Below, piece by piece: positions 36,029 through 46,300 of a stretch of 52,813 nt of DNA. This stretch comes from Burkholderiales bacterium (GTDB taxonomy: Bacteria > Pseudomonadota > Gammaproteobacteria > Burkholderiales > JAHFRG01), in NCBI GenBank assembly GCA_035518095.1, contig DATIXX010000036.1, positions 1 through 52,813 of the forward strand. Reading direction: 5' to 3'. The notes beneath the pieces are model-generated. The model did not search any database. It was not told where the DNA came from and was given only the letters and a program-made list of their open reading frames with translations. A program made the translations under genes and the position numbers. The stretch's first letter is position 1. Every line of letters starts with the position of its first letter.

Positions 36029-36799
36029 ATGATGCGTTTCGCTTCCCTGGGCAGCGGCAGCCAGGGCAATTCCCTGGTGGTGGAAGTGGGGCAGACCAGG
36101 GTCATGCTGGATTGCGGTTTTGGCATCAATGAAACGGTCCTCAGATTATCCCGTCTGAAACTCGCGCCGCAACAGATAAGCGCATTAGTTGTGACCCACG
36201 AACACTCGGATCACATTGGTGGAGCGGTCAGACTCGCACGCAAGTTTGGTATGCCGGTCTGGGTTACTTGCGGCACCGCAAGTGTATTTCGCGAAGAATT
36301 TTCAAGCTTGCCGCAGGTGTGTTACTTTGAGGTTCACCAGCGTTTCAGCGTTGGAAATATCGAGCTCGAGCCGTTTCCGGTGCCGCACGATGCGCGCGAG
36401 CCGGCGCAATTTGTCTTCGGCAACGGAGCACGACGCCTGGGTGTGATTACCGATACCGGCAGCTCAACCTCCCATATCGAAAATGTGCTGAACTGTTGTG
36501 ACGCGCTGGTGCTGGAATGCAATCATGATTTGGAAATGCTTAAAAACGGCGCCTATCCGGCTCCTCTCAAGGAGCGCATTGCGGGGCGCTTCGGCCATTT
36601 GTCGAACGACGATGCGGCGAAACTGCTTGCCGCTCTTGACCGCCACCGCCTGCAGCACCTCATCGCCGCCCACTTAAGCCAGAACAACAATACCCCGCAG
36701 TTGGCCAAGGCTGCCCTTGCCCGAGTGATGAATTGCGATCCGGAGTGGGTGGGTATCGCTGACCAGCAAAACGGTTTTGCCTGGCGTGAGATTGCCTAG
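36029..36799 (+). CDS. MBL-fold metallohydrolase (YycJ/WalJ-like)
   Basis: This 256-residue metallo-beta-lactamase-fold hydrolase has FASLGSGSQGNSLVVE at its start, metal ligands in VVTHEHSDHIGG, an Asp in VITDTGSS and HLSQNNNTP near the end. It belongs to the group annotated YycJ/WalJ, considered likely nucleases. The ATGATG start is at 36029. A bidirectional terminator follows. Confidence 0.85.
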   Translation: MMRFASLGSGSQGNSLVVEVGQTRVMLDCGFGINETVLRLSRLKLAPQQISALVVTHEHSDHIGGAVRLARKFGMPVWVTCGTASVFREEFSSLPQVCYFEVHQRFSVGNIELEPFPVPHDAREPAQFVFGNGARRLGVITDTGSSTSHIENVLNCCDALVLECNHDLEMLKNGAYPAPLKERIAGRFGHLSNDDAAKLLAALDRHRLQHLIAAHLSQNNNTPQLAKAALARVMNCDPEWVGIADQQNGFAWREIA

Positions 36800-36805
36800 G
36801 GCAAA

Positions 36806-36831
36806 AAAAGCCGGCGCGAACGCCGGCTTTT
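36806..36831. terminator. Bidirectional terminator
   Basis: AAAAGCCGGCG-CGAA-CGCCGGCTTTT is a perfect 11-bp stem with a CGAA tetraloop and A/T tails on both sides. It lies between the convergent MBL gene (plus) and lipoprotein gene (minus) and can serve both. Confidence 0.9.
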
Positions 36832-36848
36832 GTCGCACTACTGAGAAA

Positions 36849-37073
36849 TTACTTCTTTTCTTCGGGTTTCTTCTCTTCGGCGCTGGCGGGTTCAGCCGGT
36901 TTTGCCATTTCAGCGTTCGGAGCCGGAGCGGGCGCCGGCGCTGCGGCAGGCGCAGGAGCCGGAGCAGGCGCAGGAGCCATTGCTGGCGCGGGAGCGGTTG
37001 CGGGTTCTTCTTTTTTGCCGCAAGCAGTCAAACCCAATACTAGCAAGGCGGCAACAAGGAGTAAGCGTTTCAT
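36849..37073 (-). CDS. Small Ala/Pro-rich lipoprotein
   Basis: This 74-residue protein has a clean lipoprotein signal, LLLVAALLVLGLTACGKKEE, with lipidated Cys18. The mature part is a low-complexity Ala-Pro repeat followed by a charged tail (EEKKPEEKK). Ala-Pro stretches often act as rigid periplasmic spacers. No enzyme domain is present. It has its own terminator. Confidence 0.75.
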   Translation of the reverse strand: MKRLLLVAALLVLGLTACGKKEEPATAPAPAMAPAPAPAPAPAAAPAPAPAPNAEMAKPAEPASAEEKKPEEKK

Positions 37074-37200
37074 GTAATAACATCCTCTAATATATAAAAT
37101 TTACGATAACAGCAACGGGTCGTCGGTGCGTACCTGGACAACGGTAAGCAACCAACGCGCGCATTCTAGCACATTCGAATTTTCTCGGAAAATCGTTACC

Positions 37201-37704
37201 TTATCCGCGGAGTCCGAGCTTGGTCGCGGATAACGCGGGATGCGACGCTTCCCATATTTGCTCAAACCGATTAATGAATTCGTGCGCGCCATTTAAATCG
37301 TTAAGCGCCAGCAATCCCCGGCTTGTGGTGTAATGGAATCGGTGCACGTAGTGACTTTCGTCCGCCACAGTAAACGGGTCGTATACTTGTTTGGCGTCCT
37401 CCAGCGTTTCGTGGATGGCGATGCAGTGGCTGAACTGTCTTAACAACGACAGCATGCGCGGGCAGCCGGTGATCAGATAACGCGTGTCGTGCAAAACAAT
37501 ACGTAGGCGGTTGATGCGGTTTGCAAGCAGGAAGCTGCGCAACAACTCACAGCGCTTTGAGGAATTGAAAGCGCTGCTTACCTGATTGTCGAAAATGCGG
37601 ATGTTGCGGCTCGCCCGGGCGATTACCAGGTCGGTCGCGGCTTCGTAATCCGCCCCACTTTCGATTTTCTGGTATTGCGGTGAGGTCTCGATAATGCTTT
37701 CCAT
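37201..37704 (-). CDS. DUF7931-like protein
   Basis: This 167-residue protein starts at ATG 37704 with AGGAAT upstream. It contains IRIFDNQVSSAFNSSKRCEL, RLRIVLHDTRYL and a C-terminal FINRFEQIWEASHPALS. I recall this as the domain (DUF7931) often fused to or paired with a GNAT acetyltransferase in betaproteobacteria. No GNAT gene is present here. The fold may be PLD-like, but no double HKD motif is seen. It follows the decayed cupin gene by 17 bases. Confidence 0.6.
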   Translation of the reverse strand: MESIIETSPQYQKIESGADYEAATDLVIARASRNIRIFDNQVSSAFNSSKRCELLRSFLLANRINRLRIVLHDTRYLITGCPRMLSLLRQFSHCIAIHETLEDAKQVYDPFTVADESHYVHRFHYTTSRGLLALNDLNGAHEFINRFEQIWEASHPALSATKLGLRG

Positions 37705-37721
37705 TAGAATTCCTGAACAGT

Positions 37722-38821
37722 CTAGGGCAGGCCACCAATCTTAATATAGCCCGCCTGATACCATCGGTAAAGTAAACGTCCCGTTTCTTGGTCGAACGCG
37801 GTACGGCACTTAGTTTCACCCCTGTCGGCAAGCCGTGACAACGAAGCCGACGCGCGTTGTCCGGTTCGGTGCGCTTCGCCATTTATAAATAGCAAATCGC
37901 GGCGGAACAGCATTTGGCTTTTCGGGTCAAGATGTATGCCTTACGTCTGGCATTTGCGGGAAAAGCGCTTGCTTGAAAGCGGCCGGGACGGCAGCTCAAA
38001 TATCAGGTGCGGTTTTGGTTGGTGAGAAACTTCCCGAGAAAAAGTTCGACATCGCGTTTTGCTCAACGTACGCGGCCAAGCTTTCGAATTAGCTGTTGCA
38101 ATATCGCGTCGCTGATTTGTGCAGGGTGCCGCTGCGGGCTAAGCCCGGGATCGCGGTACCTTTCCTTGACGCTCAGGTGATCTTCGAGAAACATCAGGAA
38201 CTGGACGGCGAGCTCCTGAGCAGAAGGCGCCCGGAAACCGACGGAATAAGTCATGCAATAATCAAGTGCCACTCCGTTATGAGCGCAATGCGGAGGCGAA
38301 TAGAGCACGTCTCCGGGATTGAGCACCCACTCCCGCTCGGGCTTGAAGTTTTTCAAAATCTTGAAAGGTGCGCCTTCGACGACCTGTAAATCTTTCTGCC
38401 TGCTTATTTGCCAAAGTGGCTGCCCGCTGCCTTGCAGCAGAAACACATCGTAACAGTCGATATGCGCGCCGACCCCGCCGCCCGGTGGAGCATAGCCGAT
38501 CATTATGTCGTCCAGCCTGGCGCACGGCAAAAATCGAAACTCAGCAACAGGCGCTGTGCCCGCGGGTACACATGGTTGACTCCCTGGACCAGCAAAGACC
38601 ATTTACTTGTTCCCAGACCGCGCAGGTATCGCGCGTGGAACGGCCCATGACGTACTTGCCAGAAGTTGCGCTTTTGCAAAACCAGATGCGACTGCACGTC
38701 ATCGCGGCACGCCAGCTCAAATAGTTGCCGGCTGGTGAGCAGGTCGCGGGATGCAGGCAATGCGTTGCGAATGACCAGCGGTTTTTTGCCAATAATGTTT
38801 TAGGAATTTTCGCGGTGACAC
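37722..38821 (-). pseudogene. Decayed cupin-type ribosomal oxygenase (YcfD/RoxA-like)
   Basis: Reading the minus strand from GTG 38821, pieces in changing frames rebuild one JmjC/cupin_4 protein: FLKHYWQK, then KPLVIRNALPASRDLL to SFDF, then ARLDDIMIGYAPPGGGVGAH with the iron-site HID (38063-38535), then LGRVR-stop-AKRDVELFLGKFLT, then KPHLIFELPSRPL to KCQT-stop-GIHLDPKSQ and LFINGEAHR to the end. Lesions: three apparent single-base losses (A-run near 38790, T-run near 38530, C near 38010) and two nonsense codons (38063-38065 and about 37940). A working enzyme hydroxylates ribosomal protein L16. Confidence 0.85.
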
Positions 38822-38925
38822 GCCGCCGAAAAGAGTTTTTTCACCTGTGCACGTTACCGTGGAGTGTAAAGTATTTCAAGGTGAGTGAAATCGGTTAAAA
38901 TTGCGGTTGAAATTTAGGAGTATCT

Positions 38926-39393
38926 ATGTTGCAAGCAGGACAAGCGGCACCCGAATTCGACTTACCCGATGCTGACATGCAAATGGTCGGCCTTTCTAGG
39001 TTTAAAAACAAAAACAACGTGGTGCTGTATTTTTATCCGAAAGACGATACGCCCGGGTGCACCATCGAAGCGATCGAATTCAGCGACTTGGACGATGAAT
39101 TCGCCCATATAGACACCATTGTCCTTGGTGTAAGTATGGACGACTGCTTAAGCCACGGCTCCTTTCGCGACAAGCACGGACTTAGCGTACAGTTGCTGGC
39201 CGACACCGACGGGGAGGTATGCCGAAAATACGGTGTGTTACAGGAAAAAAAAGTGGATGGCAAGAAAAAAACCGGTATCCTGCGTTCAACCTTCATCATC
39301 GACAAATACGGCATCCTGCGACATGTCTTTTACAGCGTAACCGCCCGTGGTCATGCCGAGGAAGTATTGAATCTGATTAAAAAGCTTAAATAA
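38926..39393 (+). CDS. bcp: Thioredoxin-dependent peroxiredoxin Bcp (PrxQ)
   Basis: This 155-residue peroxiredoxin reduces peroxides. The peroxidatic Cys45 is in DDTPGCTIEAIEFSD. The usual resolving Cys five residues later is absent (Ile50 instead), so resolution would need Cys at about 80 (SMDDCLSHG) or 103 (EVCRKYG), or an outside thiol. It is divergent from the decayed cupin gene, with a 104-base gap. Confidence 0.92.
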   Translation: MLQAGQAAPEFDLPDADMQMVGLSRFKNKNNVVLYFYPKDDTPGCTIEAIEFSDLDDEFAHIDTIVLGVSMDDCLSHGSFRDKHGLSVQLLADTDGEVCRKYGVLQEKKVDGKKKTGILRSTFIIDKYGILRHVFYSVTARGHAEEVLNLIKKLK

Positions 39394-39577
39394 AAATCAA
39401 AAGCAGGACAATGGCTTCAACCGCCTGTGCACTGATAGACGCCAACGCCAGGTTTCCGGAAAGTTTTTAGGTATCAACAAGCGGCTTGCGCAGCGGTTGT
39501 CAGCGTCAAAGGAGCGCTTTCCGCGGGAAGATATCGAGCGCGGCCAAGGTCACTACCCGGACAGGCGTTGCCCCCGA

Positions 39578-42172
39578 TCATGGTTTTTGATCAAGTTCCT
39601 GTTTTAGACGGTAGATGAACTCCAGAGCCTGTTTCGGGCTCAGTTGATCCGGGTCGGTTGCTTTTAGTAGCTGCAGCATCGGATGTTGCGTCACAGCGGG
39701 ATTTGTTTGCGGCTGCGCTGCGAACAAGTCGTTCTGTGGATCCCTGGTTATGCCCTCCTGCTCGAGTTTCATCAGATGTTTCCTTGCCGCGCGAAGAACC
39801 GGTTGTGGCACTCCGGCGAGCTGCGCTACCTGCAAGCCGTAGCTTTGATTCGCAGGTCCGTCTTCGACTGCGTGCAGAAAAACGATGTGATCGTGGTGCT
39901 CGATGGCGTCGAGATGCACGTTGGCGACTTGAGAATGGCTCTCGGCGAGGTGAGTGAGTTCGAAATAATGAGTAGCGAAGAGGGTAAGTGAACCATTTTT
40001 TTCGAGCAAATGTCCGGCAATTGCCCACGCGAGCGCAAGGCCGTCAAAGGTCGACGTTCCGCGCCCGATTTCATCTACAAGCACCAGGCTGCGCTCGGTG
40101 GCGTGATGCAAAATGTTTGCTGCTTCGGTCATCTCGACCATGAACGTGGATCGACCGCCCGCAAGATCATCGGAACTGCCTATTCGGGTGAAAATCTGGT
40201 CCAGCGGCCCAATCACCGCATTTTTTGCGGGGACGAAGGAACCGCAGTGCGCAAGCAGCACGATCAACGCGATTTGCCGCATGTAGGTCGATTTGCCCCC
40301 CATATTGGGGCCGGTGATAAGAAGCATCTGGCGAGTGGACGATAAATCAGTGCCGTTGGCGATGAAATGCTCGAGTTGCCTTTCCACTACTGGGTGCCGT
40401 CCTTCTTCAATATGGATTCCGGATTCGTCGTTGAATTGCGGCGAAACGTAATTGAGGCTCGCCGCTCGCTCGGCAAATGTGGCGAGCACATCCAGCTCGG
40501 CAATCGCTGCCGCGGCGTTCTTAAGTGACGGGATGTAGGAGGCCAGCCCGTCCAAGAGTTTTTCGTACAACAGTTTCTCTCGCGCCGAGGCCCGCTCCGC
40601 CGCGGACAAGGCCTTATCTTCAAATGCTTTCAGCTCGGGGGTAATGAACCGTTCGGCGTTTTTCATGGTCTGGCGCCGCCGGTAATCAGCGGGAACGCGC
40701 TCGGCCTGGACGCGTGATACCTCGATATAAAAGCCATGAATCTTGTTGTATTCCACTTTAAGCGTGCTCAAGCCTGTGCGGCTCCTCTCGCGCGCTTCGA
40801 GTTGCATCAGAAATTCGCCGCAATGGTTCTGAACGGCTCGTAACTCATCCAGTTCGGCATCAAATCCACTTGCCATAACACCACCTTCGCGCAACAGCGC
40901 TGCAGGTTCCTCCTGTAGCGCCCGCTGCAAAAGCGTTATAAGCGCTTCGGGTAGGGTGAGTGCCGTCGAGAGTTCGCTAAGCCTGGGACTGGCTACCGTG
41001 TCCAATGTCCGCTGCAACGACGGCAGCTGAATTAAACTATCGCGCAATCCCGAAAGGTCGCGCGGGCGGGCTGTTTTCAGCGCGATGCGTGACGAAATGC
41101 GCTCGATATCGCTGCAGTGCATGAGTCCTTTGTGAATTGCGCGATACGCGCCCATACCCCCATCGCCGAACAGTGAGGACACCGCCTGCAGGCGAAAATT
41201 AAGCGAATCGTGATTGCGCAGAGGATGATGCAGCCAGTGGCGCAGCAAGCGGCTGCCCATGCCGGTTGCGCATGTGTCAAGCAACGAGAGCAGTGTCGGC
41301 GCCGGATCACCACGCAGGGTTTCCGAAATTTCCAAATTGCGGCGGGTTGCTGCATCCATGCGCACAAAGGCATCGTGGTCCTCGACCTGCAACGCAGTAA
41401 TATTGGTAATCGCAGTGCCTTGAGTGGATATGGCATATTCGAGCAGTGCGCCCGCCGCAGCTATTGCCGCGCGCAAGCCCTGGCAACCGAAGCCGCTCAA
41501 GTCGTGTGTGCGAAACTGCTTGCACAGATTTCGGGTAGCCGTGTCGAAATCGAATTGCCATTGCGCAAGGTGTTTGACAGCGCAGTGACGGTTCTCGAGC
41601 AGCGGATGAATATAATTCTCGGGCAACAGGATTTCCGCAGGCTGTAGGCGTTCCAGCTCGGAGCCAAGCTGGTCCGCCGGGATTTCCAGAACGCGCATAC
41701 TGCCTGCAGAAAGGCTGAGCCACGCCAGACCCAAGGTGGGCTGCTGCGGAGCGACTGCAAGCAATATGCTGTCACGTTTTTCATCGAGCAATCCGGAGTC
41801 GGTGAGCGTGCCAGGGGTGATGACGCGGGTGACTTTGCGCTCCACCGGTCCTTTGAACTGAGCGGGTTCGCCGATTTGCTCGCAGATCGCTATCGATTCT
41901 CCCAGCTTGATAAGCTTAGTCAGGTATTGATCAACCGAATGGTACGGGACCCCGGCCATTTTCACGGGTTGACCATTGGACTCGCCGCGGCTTGTTAGTG
42001 TTATGTCCAATACGCGGGCTGCTTTTTCAGCGTCGTCATAAAACATCTCGTAAAAATCCCCCATGCGGTAGAAAACCAGCATGTCCGGGTATGCCGACTT
42101 GATTCGCAGGTACTGCTGCATCACGGGCGTGTGCCCGCTTGGTTTGGTTTTTTGTATCAGCTGCTCGCCCAT
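39578..42172 (-). CDS. mutS: DNA mismatch repair protein MutS
   Basis: This 864-residue mismatch sensor has the domain I mismatch-reading motif [16 protein letters not shown] (Phe-x-Glu) near residue 40, a clamp/lever region, the ATPase Walker [16 protein letters not shown] (about 625), Walker [17 protein letters not shown] and the C-terminal dimerisation tail. Length and order are standard. It is encoded 15 bases after suhB on the same strand, so cotranscription is likely. Confidence 0.97.
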   Translation of the reverse strand: MGEQLIQKTKPSGHTPVMQQYLRIKSAYPDMLVFYRMGDFYEMFYDDAEKAARVLDITLTSRGESNGQPVKMAGVPYHSVDQYLTKLIKLGESIAICEQIGEPAQFKGPVERKVTRVITPGTLTDSGLLDEKRDSILLAVAPQQPTLGLAWLSLSAGSMRVLEIPADQLGSELERLQPAEILLPENYIHPLLENRHCAVKHLAQWQFDFDTATRNLCKQFRTHDLSGFGCQGLRAAIAAAGALLEYAISTQGTAITNITALQVEDHDAFVRMDAATRRNLEISETLRGDPAPTLLSLLDTCATGMGSRLLRHWLHHPLRNHDSLNFRLQAVSSLFGDGGMGAYRAIHKGLMHCSDIERISSRIALKTARPRDLSGLRDSLIQLPSLQRTLDTVASPRLSELSTALTLPEALITLLQRALQEEPAALLREGGVMASGFDAELDELRAVQNHCGEFLMQLEARERSRTGLSTLKVEYNKIHGFYIEVSRVQAERVPADYRRRQTMKNAERFITPELKAFEDKALSAAERASAREKLLYEKLLDGLASYIPSLKNAAAAIAELDVLATFAERAASLNYVSPQFNDESGIHIEEGRHPVVERQLEHFIANGTDLSSTRQMLLITGPNMGGKSTYMRQIALIVLLAHCGSFVPAKNAVIGPLDQIFTRIGSSDDLAGGRSTFMVEMTEAANILHHATERSLVLVDEIGRGTSTFDGLALAWAIAGHLLEKNGSLTLFATHYFELTHLAESHSQVANVHLDAIEHHDHIVFLHAVEDGPANQSYGLQVAQLAGVPQPVLRAARKHLMKLEQEGITRDPQNDLFAAQPQTNPAVTQHPMLQLLKATDPDQLSPKQALEFIYRLKQELDQKP

Positions 42173-42187
42173 GGAGAAAAAATTGCG

Positions 42188-42985
42188 TTATTTTCTCAGC
42201 GCGGGCGTCAAATGCGGCGCCAATATCTTGATGAGCTGGGCAAATATCTTCGGATTGCCTCCGACCACGTTGCCGCTTTCAAGATAGCCGTCATCACCTT
42301 CGAAATCGGCAATCAGGCCGCCTGCTTCCTGGATCAGCAGGTTCCCCGCAGCGATGTCCCAGGGGCTCAAGCCGATTTCCCAGAAGCCGTCCAACCTGCC
42401 CGCGGCGACATATGCCAGATCGAGCGCGGCGGCGCCGGCTCTGCGGACACCGGAAGTGTTTTTGACCATGTCGCGGAACATTGCCAGATAGCTGTCGAGA
42501 TGCTTCAACTGTCGGAACGGGAAGCCGGTGCCAATAAGCGCTTCGCCGAGCCTGATGCGTTTGCTTACTCGCAGACGGCGGTCATTAAGATAGGCGCCGC
42601 GCCCGCGCGTGGCGGTAAACAACTCATTGCGTCCGGGGTCATACACGACCCCCAGCAGGAGCGTTCCCTTGTGTGAAAGGGCGATCGATACCGCGTATTG
42701 CGGAAATCCGTGCAGGAAATTAGTGGTACCGTCGAGCGGATCGATGATCCATAGGTATTCGGACTCGCCCTGAGTTCCGCTCTCTTCTGCTAGAATCGCG
42801 TGCGCGGGATAGGCATCCTTTAGCACTTTGATAATAGCCTGTTCTGCCGCGCGGTCCACATCGCTTACGAAATCATTAAAGGATTTGGGCGTTACCGTGA
42901 GCACGTCGAGATTGAGCGACGCACGGTTAATGATGCCTCCTGCGCGGCGCGCGGCCTTCACTGCAATGTTGAGCATGGGATGCAT
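42188..42985 (-). CDS. suhB: Inositol-1-monophosphatase family protein SuhB
   Basis: I choose ATG 42985 ([16 protein letters not shown], the usual SuhB start) over a TTG nine bases earlier, giving 265 residues. Metal-site motifs are [33 protein letters not shown] and [13 protein letters not shown]. Besides phosphatase activity, SuhB acts in rRNA transcription antitermination in E. coli. It is divergent from trmJ, as in E. coli. Confidence 0.94.
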   Translation of the reverse strand: MHPMLNIAVKAARRAGGIINRASLNLDVLTVTPKSFNDFVSDVDRAAEQAIIKVLKDAYPAHAILAEESGTQGESEYLWIIDPLDGTTNFLHGFPQYAVSIALSHKGTLLLGVVYDPGRNELFTATRGRGAYLNDRRLRVSKRIRLGEALIGTGFPFRQLKHLDSYLAMFRDMVKNTSGVRRAGAAALDLAYVAAGRLDGFWEIGLSPWDIAAGNLLIQEAGGLIADFEGDDGYLESGNVVGGNPKIFAQLIKILAPHLTPALRK

Positions 42986-43044
42986 AGCCGGCAACCAGAA
43001 TTCGAATCTTGAAATTACGGATACGCGAAGAGCGTCATTCTAAT

Positions 43045-43761
43045 ATGAACCCGGAAAACCCGCTTGATAACGTTCGCGTCGTGTTGAATCAGCCCAGCCA
43101 TCCCGGGAACATTGGGGCCAGCGCGCGCGCCATGAAGACCATGGGTTTGAAATCATTGGTCTTGGTGAGTCCCAAACGCTTTCCTGATCATGAGGCCGAG
43201 GTTCTTGCTTCCAACGCAGTTGACGTATTGAGTGAAGCGCGCGTTTGCACATCGCTCGATGAGGCACTCGCAGATACTGTGTTGGCCGCCGCACTGAGCG
43301 CGCGTCCCCGCGAGCTTTCACACGCTGCGTATTGCCCGAGGAAAGCGGCGAGCATTTTGCTGCAACAGGCCAGGCGAGACCCGGTGGCCCTGGTGTTCGG
43401 CGGCGAAAAATCCGGGTTAAGCAACGAGCAAATCATCAAATGCCAGTTGCTGGTGCATATTCCAGCAAATCCCAGCTATGCCGCGCTAAATCTGGCGGCG
43501 GCAGTACAGGTGATGTGTTACGAACTGCGTTTGGCGTTGGAAGACCGCGACGTGCAGGAATACGAATTTGAAGCGGCGACCTTTGAGGAAACCGAAATGC
43601 TCTACCGGCATCTCGAAAAAGTTTTGGTGGAGGCGGGATTTTTGAAACTGGAGCAACCCAAACGGCTTATGGAAAGGTTGCGCAGGCTGTTTGCTCGAAC
43701 CCGGCTGGAAAGAGATGAGGTTAATATCCTCAGGGGGATTCTGCGGGTTTTTGAGAAATAG
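43045..43761 (+). CDS. trmJ: tRNA (Cm32/Um32) 2'-O-methyltransferase TrmJ
   Basis: I choose ATG 43045 (MNPENPLDNVRVVLN), giving 238 residues. It is a SPOUT methyltransferase with NQPSHPGNIGASARAMKTMG (motif 1), LVFGGEKSGLSNEQI (motif 2) and PSYAALNLAAAVQVMCYEL (motif 3, the knot). It methylates position 32 of several tRNAs. In E. coli trmJ likewise lies between suhB and iscR; here cysE is inserted before iscR. Confidence 0.94.
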   Translation: MNPENPLDNVRVVLNQPSHPGNIGASARAMKTMGLKSLVLVSPKRFPDHEAEVLASNAVDVLSEARVCTSLDEALADTVLAAALSARPRELSHAAYCPRKAASILLQQARRDPVALVFGGEKSGLSNEQIIKCQLLVHIPANPSYAALNLAAAVQVMCYELRLALEDRDVQEYEFEAATFEETEMLYRHLEKVLVEAGFLKLEQPKRLMERLRRLFARTRLERDEVNILRGILRVFEK

Positions 43762-43782
43762 TTGATTAATTTACTAGGTTAT
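43758..43782 (+). promoter_or_regulatory. Putative IscR type 1 operator before cysE
   Basis: The 25 bases ATAGTTGATTAATTTACTAG plus GTTAT match 21 of 25 positions of the E. coli IscR type 1 consensus (ATASYYGACTRWWWYAGTCRRSTAT, recalled from the literature). It starts at the trmJ stop, 39 bases before the cysE ATG, and overlaps a TTGATT -35-like box. It implies iron-sulfur-responsive control of cysteine synthesis. Confidence 0.65.
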
Positions 43783-43820
43783 AGCAAACTCATGCTTCTT
43801 AAGGTGAATCGGACATAAAA

Positions 43821-44573
43821 ATGTTTCAGAAGATCAAGGAAGACATTGCGGTGGTATTTGACCGCGACCCCGCGGCGCGTACACCGTGGGAAGTGGTTAC
43901 CTGCTATCCCGGATTTCATGCGCTGCTGATTCACAGGTTTTCCCATTGGCTGTGGTTCGCGGGTTTCAAATGGCTGGGACGGCTGGTTTCTCATTGTGCG
44001 CGATGGATCACCGGCATAGAAATTCACCCAGGGGCGAGCATCGGTAGGCGCGTTTTTATCGATCACGGCATGGGGATCGTCATCGGAGAGACATCGGAAA
44101 TCGGCGACGATTGCACCTTGTATCACGGAGTCACGCTTGGCGGGACGTCCTGGAACAAGGGCAAGCGTCATCCGACCTTGGGCAAAGGGGTAGTGATCGG
44201 CGCGGGAGCCAAGATTCTGGGGCCTATATTGGTCGGTGATGGCGCCAAGATCGGTTCCAACGCGGTAGTGGTAAAAGACGTTCCGGCCGGTGCCACTGCG
44301 ATCGGCATACCTGCACGCATCGTGGATACCGACCACGACGCTGCGCGGGTGAAGACGGCTGAAAAATTGGGTTTTTCCGCTTACGCTCTGAGCCGCGACG
44401 AGAACGACCCGGTAGCGCAGGCGATCCACGGTCTGCTCGACCATACCGTGAACATAGACCAACGCATCGAGGCCATTGTGCGGCAGCTGGAAAAGCTTGG
44501 CGCAAAAGTCGAGGACGAGCGGGCGACTGCGGATAAATTCGACCCAAACTATTTGAATAAAATAGTGGACTAG
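43821..44573 (+). CDS. cysE: Serine O-acetyltransferase
   Basis: This 250-residue enzyme makes O-acetylserine, the precursor of cysteine. An N-terminal helical domain precedes a left-handed beta-helix with hexapeptide repeats ([20 protein letters not shown], then [20 protein letters not shown]). The active-site His/Asp are in FIDHGMG and YHGVTLGGT. Standing between trmJ and iscR, it likely supplies cysteine to the desulfurases encoded downstream. A. vinelandii has a comparable cysE at its isc locus. Confidence 0.95.
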   Translation: MFQKIKEDIAVVFDRDPAARTPWEVVTCYPGFHALLIHRFSHWLWFAGFKWLGRLVSHCARWITGIEIHPGASIGRRVFIDHGMGIVIGETSEIGDDCTLYHGVTLGGTSWNKGKRHPTLGKGVVIGAGAKILGPILVGDGAKIGSNAVVVKDVPAGATAIGIPARIVDTDHDAARVKTAEKLGFSAYALSRDENDPVAQAIHGLLDHTVNIDQRIEAIVRQLEKLGAKVEDERATADKFDPNYLNKIVD

Positions 44574-44589
44574 GGAACTCGGGCATTGT

Positions 44590-44614
44590 AAACTTGACTA
44601 AATTGATCAGGTAT
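44590..44614 (+). promoter_or_regulatory. Putative IscR type 1 operator before iscR
   Basis: AAACTTGACTAAATTGATCA plus GGTAT matches 22 of 25 positions of the IscR type 1 consensus, 25 bases before the iscR ATG. It contains TTGACT as a -35, with TTAACG 17 bases later. Holo-IscR binding would repress its own gene, as in E. coli. Confidence 0.75.
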
Positions 44615-44638
44615 TTTTAACGGCCTAAAGGTGGGCCC

Positions 44639-45112
44639 ATGCGACTAACGACTAAAGGACGTTTTGCGGTAACCGCGATGATTGACCTGGCAATGCATCA
44701 CAGCAGCGGGCCGGTAACATTGTCCGAAATCAGCGAGCGGCAGAAGATTTCACTTTCTTATCTCGAACAGCTATTCGGCAAGCTGCGCCGGCATAACTTG
44801 GTGGACAGCGTACGGGGTCCGGGCGGGGGTTATTGCTTGGCGAAGAGCGTCGACCGGATTTCAGTGGCCGACATTATCCTTGCAGTGGACGAACCGATTG
44901 ATGCCACTCAATGCGGTGGCAAGGAAAACTGTCGCGATGATCAAAAATGTCTGACCCATGACTTGTGGGCCGCGTTGAATGACCGCATCTTCGATTACCT
45001 GCAATCGGTTACGCTTTCGCAGCTGGTAACTGACCAGAAAGAAGACAGTGTCAAGGTACTCCGCGACCAGCGCGCGAGCAGCAAAAAGGACGAATCGGCG
45101 GTATCGGCATGA
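44639..45112 (+). CDS. iscR: Iron-sulfur responsive regulator IscR
   Basis: This 157-residue Rrf2-family regulator has an N-terminal winged helix (MRLTTKGRFAVTAMIDLA; recognition part ISLSYLEQLFGKLRRHNLV). Its [2Fe-2S] ligands fall at exactly the E. coli positions: Cys92, Cys98, Cys104 and His107. With a cluster bound it should repress at type 1 sites; without, it can act at type 2 sites. It overlaps the iscS-like gene by four bases and has a type 1 site upstream. Confidence 0.96.
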   Translation: MRLTTKGRFAVTAMIDLAMHHSSGPVTLSEISERQKISLSYLEQLFGKLRRHNLVDSVRGPGGGYCLAKSVDRISVADIILAVDEPIDATQCGGKENCRDDQKCLTHDLWAALNDRIFDYLQSVTLSQLVTDQKEDSVKVLRDQRASSKKDESAVSA

Positions 45113-46266
45113 CACGCATGGGCCTTCCCGTTTATTTTGATCACAATGCCACTACGCCACTCGACGCACGGGTACTGGAGGCGATGCTGCCGTATTTAAA
45201 AACAAATTACGGTAATGCCTCAAGCCGCCACGAGTACGGGACGCAGGCGAGAAAGGCAGTGAACCGCGCGCGCGCGCAGGTCGCTGCGGCAGTGGGGGTT
45301 GAACCCGTGCAAGTCGTGTTTGGCAGCGGAGGGACCGAGGCCAACAATACCTTCATCAAGGGCGCCGCAGCGCAGCTTAATCCTTCGCAAATAGCGGTGA
45401 GCGCAATCGAGCATCCCTGTATTGGCAAGCCGGCGCAGGAATTGACACGGCTAGGTTGGAAATTGCGCAAGCTGGCGGTGGATAGCGAGGGCAGGGTTGA
45501 TCTTGCCGACGTGAAAGCGGCGCTTGCACACCCAACGGGCATAGTGTCAGTGATGCTAGCCAACAATGAAACCGGCGTGATCCAAGATGTGGCCGCAGTG
45601 GCCGACGTAGCACGACGGCAGAATGCGTGGGTGCATACTGATGCAGTGCAGGCTCTTGGAAAAATCGCCGTGGATTTCAGCGCGCTCAACGTGCATGCGA
45701 TGACAATTTCTGCGCATAAAATCTACGGTCCCAAAGGCGCCGCCGCGCTGATTTTGGACAAGCGCCTCGAGGTGAAACCGCTGCTGTCGGGCGGCGGGCA
45801 TGAGAGAGGCATGCGTTCAGGAACTGAAAACGTTCCCGCCATCGTCGGATTTGGCGTAGCGTGCGAACTGGCGCAAAATCGCCTGCAAAAATTTGCGTCT
45901 GAATTGCAACTCATGCGCGACCGTCTGGAACAAGGTTTGACGAGCATGGGCGCCCGGATATTCGGCGGCAATGCGCGGCGATTGCCCAATACCAGCTATT
46001 TTGCGTTTCCCCGGGTAGGCGGAGAAACTTTGGTAATTGAGCTTGACAGGGCCGGCTACGCGGTGGCAAGCGGCTCCGCGTGCTCGAGCGTAAGCCATGA
46101 TCCCAGTCCGACTTTGCTTGCCATGGGGGTAGCGCCCGAAATTGCGGAAGGCGCGGTGCGGGTTAGCCTCGGCAAAGACAACGAGATGCGCGAAATCGTG
46201 GAATTTCTCCAAGCAATTAGTATGGTCTTAAGCCGGTTGCAACGGCTCGCGGCGGTTGCGGTCTGA
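45109..46266 (+). CDS. iscS: IscS/NifS-type (group I) cysteine desulfurase
   Basis: This 385-residue PLP enzyme takes sulfur from cysteine. Lys204 in TISAHKIYGPKG holds PLP and Cys325 in ASGSACSSVSHDPS carries the persulfide; the long flexible Cys loop is the group I mark. It starts YFDHNATTPLDARVLEAMLP. It is somewhat shorter than E. coli IscS (404) and closer to NifS. It overlaps iscR. A second, group II desulfurase (SufS) lies 4 kb further on. Confidence 0.93.
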   Translation: MTRMGLPVYFDHNATTPLDARVLEAMLPYLKTNYGNASSRHEYGTQARKAVNRARAQVAAAVGVEPVQVVFGSGGTEANNTFIKGAAAQLNPSQIAVSAIEHPCIGKPAQELTRLGWKLRKLAVDSEGRVDLADVKAALAHPTGIVSVMLANNETGVIQDVAAVADVARRQNAWVHTDAVQALGKIAVDFSALNVHAMTISAHKIYGPKGAAALILDKRLEVKPLLSGGGHERGMRSGTENVPAIVGFGVACELAQNRLQKFASELQLMRDRLEQGLTSMGARIFGGNARRLPNTSYFAFPRVGGETLVIELDRAGYAVASGSACSSVSHDPSPTLLAMGVAPEIAEGAVRVSLGKDNEMREIVEFLQAISMVLSRLQRLAAVAV

Positions 46267-46300
46267 ATGATAAAACGTGTTGCGAGGAAGACGGGAAAAC

